Source: Streptomyces tateyamensis
Lineage (GTDB): Bacteria; Actinomycetota; Actinomycetes; Streptomycetales; Streptomycetaceae
Length of the DNA stretch: 34,870 bases
Assembly (NCBI RefSeq): GCF_003205575.1
Contig: NZ_PYBW01000140.1
Coordinates: forward strand, 1 to 34,870
Direction: 5' to 3'
Shown here piece after piece: positions 23,454 through 30,726 of this stretch. The notes below the pieces were generated by a model. That model was not told where the DNA came from and made no database searches. It saw only the letters and a program-made list of their open reading frames with translations. Each line of letters starts with the position of its first letter. Positions within the stretch are counted from its first letter, which is position 1. The translations under genes were made by a program, and so were the position numbers.

Positions 23454-24089
23454 ATGCGACTGCAGCCGATCAGCTGGGCCGGGCTGACCACCGCGCTGGC
23501 GGACCGGATCGAGGCCCTGGCGCCCGCGGACGGCGGCGCCTGGCCGCGGATCGCGCTGGACGGGGCGCCGGCCGCCGAGCCGGGCCGGCTGGCCGAGGCG
23601 CTAGCCGAGGAACTGCGGCTGCGCGGGCGCGCGGTGCAGCGGGTGCCGGCCGGCGGCTTCCTGCGCCCGGCCTCGCTGCGGCTGGAGTACGGCCACCAGG
23701 ACGCGGACGCCTACTACGGCGGCTGGCTGGACGACAACGCGCTGTTCCGGGAGGTCTTCACCCCGCTGGACCCGGGCGGCAGCGGGAAGATCCTGCCCGA
23801 CCTGTACGACCCGGTCACCGACCGGGCCACCCGCAGTCCCTACCGCCGGCTCGCCCCGGGCACCGTGGTGCTGGTGGACGGGCCGCTGCTGCTCGGGCGC
23901 TGGTTCCCGTTCGACCTGAGCGTGCACCTGCTGCTCAGCCCGGCGGCGCTGGCCCGGCGCACCCCCGAGGCCGAGCAGTGGACGCTGCCGGCCTTCGCGC
24001 GGTACGCCGCCGAGGTCCGGCCGGAGGCCGCCGCCGAGCTGACGGTCCGATTGGACGATCCCAGGCACCCTGCCTGGAACGGTCCCTGA
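23454..24089 (+). CDS. Uridine-kinase-like protein with degenerate P-loop
   Basis: A 211-residue protein of the uridine kinase/NTPase-like family common in Streptomyces. PRIALDGAPAAEPGRLAEAL (31-50) is where a Walker A P-loop should be, but the Gly-Lys-Ser/Thr end is replaced by Gly-Arg-Leu. Later elements are kept: GGFLRPASLRLEYGHQD, an EVFTPLDPGGSGKILPDLYD segment, and VVLVDGPLLLGRWFPFDL, which resembles the Asp-Gly of the Walker B/base-binding region. It probably binds a nucleotide or a related ligand, but kinase activity is doubtful. The ATG has GAGGAGGAG 3-5 nt upstream. A tandem 10-mer (GGCAGGAGCG, 23411-23430) lies just before it. The gene converges on the next with 7 bp between stops. 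Confidence 0.7.
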   Translation: MRLQPISWAGLTTALADRIEALAPADGGAWPRIALDGAPAAEPGRLAEALAEELRLRGRAVQRVPAGGFLRPASLRLEYGHQDADAYYGGWLDDNALFREVFTPLDPGGSGKILPDLYDPVTDRATRSPYRRLAPGTVVLVDGPLLLGRWFPFDLSVHLLLSPAALARRTPEAEQWTLPAFARYAAEVRPEAAAELTVRLDDPRHPAWNGP

Positions 24090-24101
24090 CGAACCGTCAG
24101 G
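24085..24101. terminator. Compact hairpin overlapping two convergent stop codons
   Basis: CCTGACG (24085-24091) and CGTCAGG (24095-24101) form a perfect 7-bp stem with loop AAC. The TGA of the plus-strand gene (24087-24089) and the TGA of the minus-strand gene (24099-24097) are both inside the stem. A second stem CCAGGC/GCCTGG (24061-24077) lies in the plus-strand coding end. Together they could end transcription in both directions. Confidence 0.5.
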
Positions 24102-24585
24102 CGTGCGTGCTGGAACCCGGGCGGACCACCATCAGCACGGTGACCACGGCCCAGAGCAGCGAGAAGAGGCCGGTGCTCATGGTCAGCAGCTTGAGCCCGG
24201 CGAGCGCGCCGGCCCCGTCGGCCTCGCTGCTGACCTCGCCCTCGCCGGCCAGCGCGGTGACCACGGCCTCCTGGCGGGGCAGCATCAGGACCAGCACCAC
24301 CAGGGCGGCGAGCACGGTCAGCACCAGCGAGGTGATGATCCAGGCGCTGCTCATCAGGTGCATCACCTGCGCGGTGCCGATGCCGAGCACCGGGACGGCG
24401 ACGCCGATCGCGGCGTAGACCTGGGTGATCCGGTGCAGCACCCGCACCGAGCCGGCGGCACCGCTCTCGGGGCCCGCCGCCAGAGCGGTGCGCGCCACGC
24501 GCGGGAACATGCTGGCGGCGACAGTCACCGGTCCGATGGCGATGACGGCAGCCAGCACGTGCAGGCTCAGCAGGAACTTGGCCAT
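24097..24585 (-). CDS. Small integral membrane protein, DUF2269-like
   Basis: A 162-residue protein with four hydrophobic segments: LLSLHVLAAVIAIGPVTVAA near the N-terminus, then around IGVAVPVLGIG, IITSLVLTVLAALVVLVLML, and FSLLWAVVTVLMVV at the end. The His in LSLHVL and the helix pattern resemble DUF2269 membrane proteins, whose function is not known. I prefer the ATG at 24583-24585; a GTG seven codons upstream has no better signal. The gene seems to stand alone, convergent with the uridine-kinase-like gene and divergent from the surface protein gene. Confidence 0.65.
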   Translation of the reverse strand: MAKFLLSLHVLAAVIAIGPVTVAASMFPRVARTALAAGPESGAAGSVRVLHRITQVYAAIGVAVPVLGIGTAQVMHLMSSAWIITSLVLTVLAALVVLVLMLPRQEAVVTALAGEGEVSSEADGAGALAGLKLLTMSTGLFSLLWAVVTVLMVVRPGSSTHA

Positions 24586-24827
24586 GGGATCTTCGGCAGC
24601 CTTCACTCGGTCCGTCGGCCCACGCGCGCCGCGGGTCCGCCTGGCACGCTAACACCCGTCCCGAACGGCCCTGGTCGGCGGTCCCGGATTGAGCCGCCCG
24701 GGTGACGTTCATATGGCTTTTCCGGGTGGTGCGGTGTCGCAGGCCGTCGCCGATGTCCGATTTCCCCTTTGATGACCCGGTATGACGGTGCGGGCAGCCG
24801 GTCGGCGGAGGGAAGGGGCAGGTCTGT

Positions 24828-26189
24828 ATGAGGCACGCGAGCAAGGCAGCACTGGTGGCGGCGGTCGCGATGGCGGCCATGTCGCTCCCACTGCCGCAGG
24901 CGGGTGCGATCGCGTTCCCACCGCCGCTGGGCCCGTGCGGCGGGCCGGACTGCCCGTCCAGCTGGAACCCGCCGAACAACGGTGCCTTCGCCGGCCGGGA
25001 CTCCCACATCAACATCTTCGCCGGCGGCGACTACACGGTGACCGGCCGGGCCGCCGAGGCGGAGGGCTGGGTGGTCACGCTCGGCAACCTGACGGTGGAC
25101 AAGAACGGCGGCGGCCTCTTCAACCTGAGCGTGGTCGGGGTCGGCTCCCGGGTCCCGCCGCCTGACGGCCACGACTTCGTCACCGTCGGCGGCGACGTGA
25201 CGGCCAAGGCGGGCAACTCGATCACCATCGGCGGCCCCGACTCCCCGCCGACCTCGATCGCCTACGGCAACCTGCGCTACGGGGGCGCCACCAGCGGTAC
25301 CGTCACCGTCGAGCCGACCGGCCGGCAGATCCACGACACCGCGGTCAAGGACACCTACGCCCCGCTGCGCACCACCATCGAGGAGTTCTCCAGCTGTGCG
25401 GCCAAGCAGACCGCCACCGGCACGGTCGCGGTCACCAACAGCGAGGCGACCTTCACCGGTGACGGGATCAGCGCCCGGCAGGTCTTCAACGTCAGCCGGA
25501 ACCTGACCAGCAGCAGCGGCGGCCAGATCGGGCTGGTCTTCAACGGCATCCCGGCCGGCGCGACGGTGATCGTCAACATGCTGGGCGACAGCCCGACGGT
25601 CAACACCTACAGCGGCACGGGGGAGAGCGGCGACCCGCTGACCGCGCTGCGGCCCAGGCTGATGTGGAACTTCCCGACCGCGAGCAACGGGACCGTCACC
25701 GGCGGAAGCCAGTTCCAGGGCTCGGTGCTGGCAGGCAACCCGAACGGCACCACCACGCTCTCCGCGGCGGGCGTCAACGGCCGGGTCTACCTGGCGGGCA
25801 ACCTGCTGCAGACCAGCGGCGGCGGCGGGTACGAGCTGCACGCCTACCCGTTCGACGGCGACCTGCCGGACTGCGGCAGCACGCCGACCCCGACGCCCAC
25901 GCCGACTCCCACCCCGACGCCCACGCCCACACCGACTCCGACCCCGACCCCGACGCCTTCGCCGACCGGGAGCGCGACGCCCACGCCGAGCCCGACCGCC
26001 TCGCGGACCCCGGCCCCCAGCGGGAGCACGACCTCGGGCCCGGGCCCCAGCCAGAGCGGGACGCTGCCGAACACCGGCGGCGCCGGCTCCTCCGGCCTGC
26101 TCGGCGCGGCCGGCGCCCTGCTGATCGCAGGTGCGGGGGCGCTGCTGCTCGGCCACCGGCTGAGCAGCCGGCGCGGTCGGCACGGCTGA
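24828..26189 (+). CDS. Choice-of-anchor A surface protein with LPNTG anchor
   Basis: A 453-residue secreted protein. The signal peptide MRHASKAALVAAVAMAAMSL ends near QAGA. A choice-of-anchor A domain spans about 45-345, with NIFAGGDYTVTGRAAEAEGW, VGGDVTAKAG and the closing segment GVNGRVYLAGNLLQTSGGGG. A Thr-Pro repeat linker follows (about 353-395), then LPNTG at 413-417, a membrane segment and the positive tail RLSSRRGRHG. This is the order of a sortase substrate covalently fixed to peptidoglycan. No sortase gene is in the window, so a housekeeping sortase elsewhere must act. The ATG has AAGGGG 8 nt upstream. The family is named for its varied anchors; a role in adhesion or cell-surface structure is likely but unproven. 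Confidence 0.9.
   Translation: MRHASKAALVAAVAMAAMSLPLPQAGAIAFPPPLGPCGGPDCPSSWNPPNNGAFAGRDSHINIFAGGDYTVTGRAAEAEGWVVTLGNLTVDKNGGGLFNLSVVGVGSRVPPPDGHDFVTVGGDVTAKAGNSITIGGPDSPPTSIAYGNLRYGGATSGTVTVEPTGRQIHDTAVKDTYAPLRTTIEEFSSCAAKQTATGTVAVTNSEATFTGDGISARQVFNVSRNLTSSSGGQIGLVFNGIPAGATVIVNMLGDSPTVNTYSGTGESGDPLTALRPRLMWNFPTASNGTVTGGSQFQGSVLAGNPNGTTTLSAAGVNGRVYLAGNLLQTSGGGGYELHAYPFDGDLPDCGSTPTPTPTPTPTPTPTPTPTPTPTPTPSPTGSATPTPSPTASRTPAPSGSTTSGPGPSQSGTLPNTGGAGSSGLLGAAGALLIAGAGALLLGHRLSSRRGRHG
25881..25964 (+). repeat. Thr-Pro coding tandem repeat
   Basis: Imperfect repeats of 6- and 12-bp units (ccgacgcccacg and variants) encode a Thr-Pro run that spans the cell wall between the folded domain and the anchor. 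Length is likely to vary between strains. Confidence 0.85.
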
Positions 26190-26195
26190 ACTGCC

Positions 26196-26234
26196 GGCGC
26201 GGGGTCAGAGCCGTAGCTGACCTGACCCCGCGCC
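26196..26234. terminator. Bidirectional terminator between surface protein and kynU
   Basis: A perfect 13-bp inverted repeat, GGCGCGGGGTCAG (26196-26208) and CTGACCCCGCGCC (26222-26234), with a 13-nt loop. It lies 6 nt past the plus-strand stop and 24 nt past the minus-strand kynU stop, so it can serve both. Confidence 0.85.
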
Positions 26235-26257
26235 AGTCCCCAGCGCCCGGAGCGAGG

Positions 26258-27526
26258 TCAGGTGACCGCGCCGCGCCGGGAGAACCGCTCGGCCCGCCAC
26301 TCGCCACTGGCCAGCACCTCGCGCACCGCCTCGGCCGCGTCCCAGGCCTCGGTGTACGACGTGTACAGCGGGGTGAAGCCGAACCGCATCAGGTCCGGGG
26401 CGCGGAAGTCGCCGATCACCCCGCGCTCGATCAGCGCCTGCACCACCGGGAACCCGTCCGGGTGCCGGATCGCCACCTGGCTGCCGCGCCGCTCGGGCTC
26501 GCGCGGGGTCACCACGTCCAGCTCGGCCAGCCGGTCCATGAACAGGCCGGTCAGCGCGAGGCTCTTGGCCCGCACCTGGGCCAGGTCCACCTGCTGCCAG
26601 ACCTCCAGCGAGGCCCGCACCCCGGCCAGCGCCAGCAGCGGCGGGAAACTGGTGAGGAACCGTCCGATCCCGTCCGCCGGGCGGTACTCGGGGACGAAGG
26701 CGAACGGCTCTGCGTGGCCGAACCAGCCGGTCAGCGGCTGCTCGGCGACACCCTGGTGCCGCTCCGCGACGTACAGGTAACTCGGGGCGCACGGACCGCA
26801 GTTGAGGTACTTGTAGGTGCAGCCGACGGCGAAGTCGACGCCGGCCGCGGCCAGCTCGATCGGCAGCGCGCCGGCCGAGTGGCACAGGTCCCAGACCATC
26901 AGCGCGCCGGCCCGGTGCACCCGCTCGGTGATCTCGGCCAGGTCCAGCAGCACGCCCGTGCGGTAGTCCACCTGGGAGAGCACCACCACCGCGACGTCCT
27001 CGGTCAGGCGCGCGTCCAGCTCGTCCAGCGAGTCGAGCAGGACGGTCCGCCCGCCCTCGAACAGCCCGGTGACCCCCTCGGCGATGTACAGGTCGGTCGG
27101 GAAGGTGGTCCGCTCGCCCAGCACGGTGCGCCGCCCCGGGCGCAGCCGCAGCGCCGCGGTCAGCACCTTGAACAGGTTGACCGAGACCGAGTCGCAGACC
27201 AGCACCTCGTGCCCGCCCGCCCCGATCAGCGGGGCCAGCTGGGCGCCCAGGGTGAACGGCAGGTCGACCCAGCCGGCCTCGTTCCAACTGGTGATCAGGC
27301 CCTGGCCCCACTCCTGCTCCACGGTGCGCCGCACCAGCTCCGGCGTGCGCACCGGAAGCACGCCGAGCGAGTTCCCGTCCAGGTAGATCCGGTCCTTGGG
27401 CAGGGCGAACTCGGCGCGCAGCGGCGCCAGCGGGTCGGCGGCGTCCAGCGCCAGGCAGTCGGCGCGCGAGGCGGGGGAGCCGGGCGAGGCAGGGGAGGCG
27501 GGCGGCTGCACGGCGGGCTGGGTCAC
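26258..27526 (-). CDS. kynU: Kynureninase
   Basis: A 422-residue PLP enzyme that cleaves kynurenine to anthranilate and alanine (or the 3-hydroxy form to 3-hydroxyanthranilate). Typical segments are DRIYLDGNSLG near the N-terminus, GHEVLVCDSVSVNLFK, ERTTFPTDLYIAEG, MVWDLCHSAGALP with the PLP-contacting Asp, and the PLP lysine in VGCTYKYLNCGPCAPSYLYV. GWFGHAEPFAF and the C-terminal GDFRAPDLMRFGFTPLYTSY are also diagnostic. The start is the GTG at 27524-27526, overlapping the dioxygenase stop as GTGA. The N-terminal 25 residues are a Pro/Ala-rich extension. It is the second gene of a two-gene tryptophan-degradation operon that lacks the formamidase. Confidence 0.95.
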   Translation of the reverse strand: MTQPAVQPPASPASPGSPASRADCLALDAADPLAPLRAEFALPKDRIYLDGNSLGVLPVRTPELVRRTVEQEWGQGLITSWNEAGWVDLPFTLGAQLAPLIGAGGHEVLVCDSVSVNLFKVLTAALRLRPGRRTVLGERTTFPTDLYIAEGVTGLFEGGRTVLLDSLDELDARLTEDVAVVVLSQVDYRTGVLLDLAEITERVHRAGALMVWDLCHSAGALPIELAAAGVDFAVGCTYKYLNCGPCAPSYLYVAERHQGVAEQPLTGWFGHAEPFAFVPEYRPADGIGRFLTSFPPLLALAGVRASLEVWQQVDLAQVRAKSLALTGLFMDRLAELDVVTPREPERRGSQVAIRHPDGFPVVQALIERGVIGDFRAPDLMRFGFTPLYTSYTEAWDAAEAVREVLASGEWRAERFSRRGAVT

Positions 27527-28359
27527 AGCGCACCCCGCACGGTCCACAGCTCGGGGAAGACGTCCTGGTCGGCGGCGGCCTTGAGCCAGCTCAGGCCGCT
27601 GGAACCGCCGCTGCCTGGCTTGGCACCCATGGTCCGCTTGACCGAGGCGTAGTGCCGCTGGCGCCAGCGGGAGACCCGCTCGGCGGTGTCCAGCAGCGCC
27701 TCGGCCAGGCCCGCGAGCTCCGCCTGCGCCGGGCCCGTGTAGACCTGCAGCCAGGCGGCGGCGACCGCCTCGCTGGGCCGGTAGCGGCCGGTGCCCGGCT
27801 CCACCGGCTCGGCGAGCAGGCCGCGGCGGGCCAGCAGCGCCAGCGCGTCGTCGTACAGGCCGGGGCCGCGCAGCACGGCGGCCAGCTCCTGCTGGACGTC
27901 CGGCGCGCCCTGGTACATCTCCAGCAGCCGCTCGGACTTGTTGCCGAGCATGAACTCCAGCCGCAGGTAGGCCGAGGACTGGAAGCCGGAGGCCTCGCCG
28001 AGCACCGGGCGGAAGGCGCTGAACTCCACCGGGGTCAGCGTGGCCAGCAGGTCCCAGGAGGAGTTCAGCACGTCCTGGACGTGGCAGCCGCGGCGCAGCG
28101 CGGCCAGCGCCTCGGTCACCCGGTCCTCGCGCAGCGCCTGCTGGGCCAGCTGCCACTCGTGCCGGAGCAGGTCGAAGAGCAGCTCCATCACCTGGGTGGT
28201 GATGATGAAGGAGAGCTCCGCGTCGACCTTGCTGCGCGGCTGCTGGAGGGTGTGCAGCACGTCCAGCCGGGCGTACCGCTCGTACGGGGTGGCACCGCTG
28301 GCCTGCTCCGCCTCGGGAGCGAAGGCCAGGTTGGGCTTGTGGACGGTGGACGCGGCCAT
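27523..28359 (-). CDS. kynA: Tryptophan 2,3-dioxygenase
   Basis: A 278-residue heme enzyme that oxidises L-tryptophan to N-formylkynurenine, the first step of the kynurenine pathway. Conserved parts are ELSFIITTQVMELLFDLLRH with the substrate-side His, SGFQSSAYLRLEFMLGNKS, and RWRQRHYASVKRTMGAKPGS, where His236 is the likely heme ligand and the Gly-Ser loop binds substrate. Length equals the usual 280 residues. The ATG at 28357-28359 has GAGGGG about 9 nt upstream. It is coupled to kynU by GTGA. A promoter candidate lies at 28399-28427, and a divergent AsnC-type regulator gene starts 156 bp away, which suggests tryptophan- or kynurenine-responsive control. Confidence 0.95.
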   Translation of the reverse strand: MAASTVHKPNLAFAPEAEQASGATPYERYARLDVLHTLQQPRSKVDAELSFIITTQVMELLFDLLRHEWQLAQQALREDRVTEALAALRRGCHVQDVLNSSWDLLATLTPVEFSAFRPVLGEASGFQSSAYLRLEFMLGNKSERLLEMYQGAPDVQQELAAVLRGPGLYDDALALLARRGLLAEPVEPGTGRYRPSEAVAAAWLQVYTGPAQAELAGLAEALLDTAERVSRWRQRHYASVKRTMGAKPGSGGSSGLSWLKAAADQDVFPELWTVRGAL

Positions 28360-28398
28360 GGCGGTGATCCCCTCGCAGGTGTGGCCTGGTACGCGGCT

Positions 28399-28427
28399 AT
28401 TGTCCGGCGGTCCGGCACGGTCTTGAA
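28399..28427 (-). promoter_or_regulatory. Candidate promoter of kynA-kynU
   Basis: On the minus strand TTCAAG (28427-28422) and ACAATA (28404-28399) are separated by 17 nt. The predicted start is about 33 nt before the kynA ATG. Confidence 0.45.
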
Positions 28428-28515
28428 TGGGCGTCGAACACCGGATCGGGCGGACGGCTTTGCGATTGCGAGCAGTTTCGCCGCCGGACCTGCCGATCGA
28501 CAACCGGAGCCCGCG

Positions 28516-28965
28516 ATGGACGCCCTCGACCGCCGACTGCTCGCCGAACTGCAGGCGGACGCCCGGCTCTCCTACAACGAGCTGTCCCGCCGGGTCAGCC
28601 TGTCCGCCCCGGCGGTGGCCGAGCGGGTGCGCCGGCTGGAGGCCGACGGGGTGATCGGCGGCTACCACGCGCACGTGGATTTGGCCCGGGCCGGGCTGCC
28701 GGTGACCGCGCTGGTGCAGGTGGAGTGCTACGGGCACCGGTGCGTGCTGCGCGACCCGCAGGTGGCCCAGTGGCCGGAGGTGCTGCAACTGCACCGGGTG
28801 ACCGGCGGGGCCTGCTGCGTGCTGCTGGTGGCGGTCCCCGGGATGGCCGAGTTCGAGGTGCTGATCGACCGCCTCGCCGGGTACGGCCAGCCGTCCAGCT
28901 CGATGGTGCTCTCCAGCCCGGTGCCCTGGCGGCCCGTCACCCCGCCGGCCGAGCGGCCTCAGTGA
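28516..28965 (+). CDS. Lrp/AsnC-family transcriptional regulator
   Basis: A 149-residue regulator. The N-terminal helix-turn-helix is DRRLLAELQADARLSYNELS then RRVSLSAPAVAERVRRLEADGVI, followed by the hinge GGYHAHVDLARAGLPVTALV and a RAM-type ligand-binding domain with VTGGACCVLLVAVPGMAEFE. The ATG at 28516 has GGAG 8 nt upstream. The gene diverges from kynA, and the layout matches known KynR-type control of kynurenine genes by AsnC proteins that sense kynurenine; this role is inferred from position. Its stop overlaps the convergent MarC gene by 7 bp. Confidence 0.92.
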   Translation: MDALDRRLLAELQADARLSYNELSRRVSLSAPAVAERVRRLEADGVIGGYHAHVDLARAGLPVTALVQVECYGHRCVLRDPQVAQWPEVLQLHRVTGGACCVLLVAVPGMAEFEVLIDRLAGYGQPSSSMVLSSPVPWRPVTPPAERPQ

Positions 28966-29597
28966 CCCCCGCCCTGGGTCAGGTGCACGCCCAGGCCGGA
29001 CAGCCCGTCCAGGAAGAGCTCGACGCCGACCGCGGCCAGCAGCAGGCCGAGCAGCCGGGAGAGCACCTCCAGTGAGGTCTGGTGGGTGCGGCGCAGCAGC
29101 GGGGCCAGCAGCAGGACGCTGCCCAGGTTGATCGCCACCACCGCGAAGTACGCGCCCGCGACGGTGAACCGCCAGCTCCAGGTGTCCTTGGTGAGCGACT
29201 CGACCATCACCGCCGTCATCGCCAGCGGGCTGGCCACGTACGGCAGCATCAGCTCGCGCACCCCCTCCACCAGCGGGTTGTCCAGTTCGTCCTGGTACTC
29301 CTCGCTGGTCCCGAAGTGCAGCCCCAGCACCAGGCCGACCGCGTACAGGAAGAAGATCACCCCGCCGGCCAGCTGCAGCGACTCGTCGCTGACGTGGAAG
29401 AAGGAGGTGATCCCGTCCGCGAGGAAGGCCATCAGCACACCCACGCCCGCCGCCAGCACCGAGCTGAGCAGCGCCAGCTTGGTCAGCTGCTGCTTGGTGC
29501 GGCTGCGCGCCAGGTGGGCGTAGGTCAGCAGCACCTTGGGCGGGCCGACCACGGCGAAGAAGGTGATGAAGGCGCTGCTCAGGTTGAGGGCGGACAT
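28959..29597 (-). CDS. MarC-family integral membrane protein
   Basis: A 212-residue protein with six membrane segments in the MarC (UPF0056) pattern. It opens with FITFFAVVGPPKVLLTYAHL, where the family has a conserved Pro-rich first helix, and has the repeat-like second half LPYVASPLAMTAVMVESLTK, where Pro-Leu-Ala-Met-Thr mirrors the first. The protein was once linked to multiple antibiotic resistance in E. coli, but that link was not upheld and the substrate is unknown. The ATG at 29595-29597 has GGAGGG almost touching it, which is an unusually short spacing. It appears to be a single-gene unit, about 30 nt downstream of the barstar gene on the same strand, so the two may be co-transcribed. 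Confidence 0.88.
   Translation of the reverse strand: MSALNLSSAFITFFAVVGPPKVLLTYAHLARSRTKQQLTKLALLSSVLAAGVGVLMAFLADGITSFFHVSDESLQLAGGVIFFLYAVGLVLGLHFGTSEEYQDELDNPLVEGVRELMLPYVASPLAMTAVMVESLTKDTWSWRFTVAGAYFAVVAINLGSVLLLAPLLRRTHQTSLEVLSRLLGLLLAAVGVELFLDGLSGLGVHLTQGGGH
28963..28981. terminator. Weak hairpin at convergent regulator/MarC ends
   Basis: TGACCC (28963-28968) and GGGTCA (28976-28981) pair over 6 bp with a 7-nt loop and include the regulator stop codon. It may slow polymerase from both sides, but the stem is short. Confidence 0.3.
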
Positions 29598-29627
29598 CCC
29601 TCCAGCATGTCGAGGCGGGGTCGCCGC

Positions 29628-29906
29628 CTAGGACAGGCGCACCGTGACGCCCGCCTCGCGCAGTACCTCGACCACCTCGCGGGCGTACCCGGCGCGCAGC
29701 GCGGGGGCGGTGTCGGCCACCGCGAAGTCGCGCCAGTGCAGGGTGAACGGCGGCTGCGGCCCGAACCCGCCGCGCAGGCAGTCGACCAGCGCGTCCAGGT
29801 TCCTGCCGTAGTAGCCGCCCGGGCCGTTCAGCGCGGCGCCCAGCGCCGCGAACAGCGAGCGGCGGTCGGTGGCGGCGGCGCCGTCCATCTCGTACTCGGT
29901 CTCCAT
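29628..29906 (-). CDS. Barstar-family ribonuclease inhibitor
   Basis: A 92-residue barstar-like protein. The family core is DRRSLFAALGAALNGPGGYYG then RNLDALVDCLRGGFG, where the Tyr-Tyr-Gly-Arg-Asn-Leu-Asp-Ala-Leu segment is the helix that plugs the barnase active site. FTLHWRDFAVA and the last strand GVTVRLS complete the alpha/beta fold. The first six residues before the second Met (29888) may be optional. GCAGGA lies upstream of the ATG at 29906. No barnase or other secreted RNase gene lies within the window, so this inhibitor is an orphan here. It may guard against a ribonuclease encoded elsewhere or delivered by a competitor. Confidence 0.85.
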   Translation of the reverse strand: METEYEMDGAAATDRRSLFAALGAALNGPGGYYGRNLDALVDCLRGGFGPQPPFTLHWRDFAVADTAPALRAGYAREVVEVLREAGVTVRLS

Positions 29907-30026
29907 GCGCCCATCCTGCCGCCCGCGGCCGGGCGCCCGGCATCCCCCGGATGGCTGCGCCGGGTCGAGGTGCGGCCCGGACTCGGCTGGGATGGAGGAC
30001 GGGGACCGCAGAGATGAGGACACACC

Positions 30027-30569
30027 ATGGGTTGCGTCAACCGTAAGGATTTCGGGCTGCTCCTGCTGCGCTCCGCCGTGGGTGGGGTGCTCTTCTCGCA
30101 CGGCACGCAGAAGCTGTTCGGCTGGTTCGGCGGCGGCGGGCTGGAGGGGACCGCGCAGGGCATGGAGGCGATGGGCTTCAAGCCGGGCGGCCAGGCCGCG
30201 CTGGCCGCGGGGCTCGGCGAGGCGGGCGGCGGCGCGCTGCTGATCGCCGGGCTGGCCACCCCGGTGGCCGGGCCGATCGTGGCCGGCACCATGGCCGGTG
30301 CGATCTCCGTCCACGTCCCGCACGGGTTCTTCGCCAGCAAGGGCGGCTTCGAGTACCCCGCGCTGCTCGGCGCCTGCGCGCTGGCCCTGTCGGTGGCCGG
30401 GCCCGGCGCCCTCTCGCTGGACGCGCTGACCCGCCACGTGTTCAACAGGCCTGCGCTCGGCGTGCTGGGCTTCGCGGCCGCGGCGGCCGGCGCCTACGGG
30501 GTGGTCAGCAAGCGCGAGCGGGTGGTCCGGGAGGCGGCGGACGCGGCGATGGCGGCCGAGCCCGAGTGA
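30027..30569 (+). CDS. DoxX-family membrane protein
   Basis: A 180-residue protein with four hydrophobic segments. It shows the DoxX signature RSAVGGVLFSHGTQKLFGWF in helix 1, the Glu of GLGEAGGGALLIAGL in helix 2, and the amphipathic HVPHGFFASKGGFEYPALLG region in the third. Family members sit in the inner membrane; some take part in thiol-stress or quinone-linked redox complexes, but most are uncharacterised. The ATG has GAGGA 7 nt upstream. A large palindromic element at 30593-30656 follows the gene and can act as its terminator. Confidence 0.88.
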   Translation: MGCVNRKDFGLLLLRSAVGGVLFSHGTQKLFGWFGGGGLEGTAQGMEAMGFKPGGQAALAAGLGEAGGGALLIAGLATPVAGPIVAGTMAGAISVHVPHGFFASKGGFEYPALLGACALALSVAGPGALSLDALTRHVFNRPALGVLGFAAAAAGAYGVVSKRERVVREAADAAMAAEPE

Positions 30570-30592
30570 TGCTCCGATGACGGTCCGATGAA

Positions 30593-30656
30593 CTCGGGCC
30601 CCTCCCCGGTGAGCGTCTACAGATCTGTAGTACGTTCTCGCGGGGAGGGGCCCGAG
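30593..30656. terminator. Long-arm hairpin enclosing an operator upstream of uppP
   Basis: CTCGGGCCCCTCCCCG (30593-30608) and its exact reverse complement (30641-30656) form a perfect 16-bp stem around a 32-nt loop. Inside the loop is a second perfect palindrome (30617-30630). It lies 24 nt after the doxX-type gene. As RNA it would be a strong terminator or leader structure; as DNA it also contains the likely uppP control site. Confidence 0.7.
30617..30630. promoter_or_regulatory. BlaI/CopY-like operator before uppP
   Basis: CTACAGATCTGTAG is a perfect 14-bp palindrome. The TACA-n4-TGTA core, followed on one side by TA, resembles operators of BlaI/MecI/CopY repressors, whose known sites have TACA and TGTA half-sites. 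A -10-like TACGTT begins immediately after it (30631-30636), so a bound repressor would block the promoter. No BlaI gene is in the window. Confidence 0.5.
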
Positions 30657-30726
30657 GCTGTTCCGACACGCCTCGATAGGCTTGCGCCCTCTGCCCGGAC
30701 CCGTATCACGAAGCTGAGGGTGTGCC

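Noticed and set aside
25881..25964. Repeat tract considered as CRISPR-like or regulatory
   Set aside because: It is an in-frame Thr-Pro coding repeat with no spacers.
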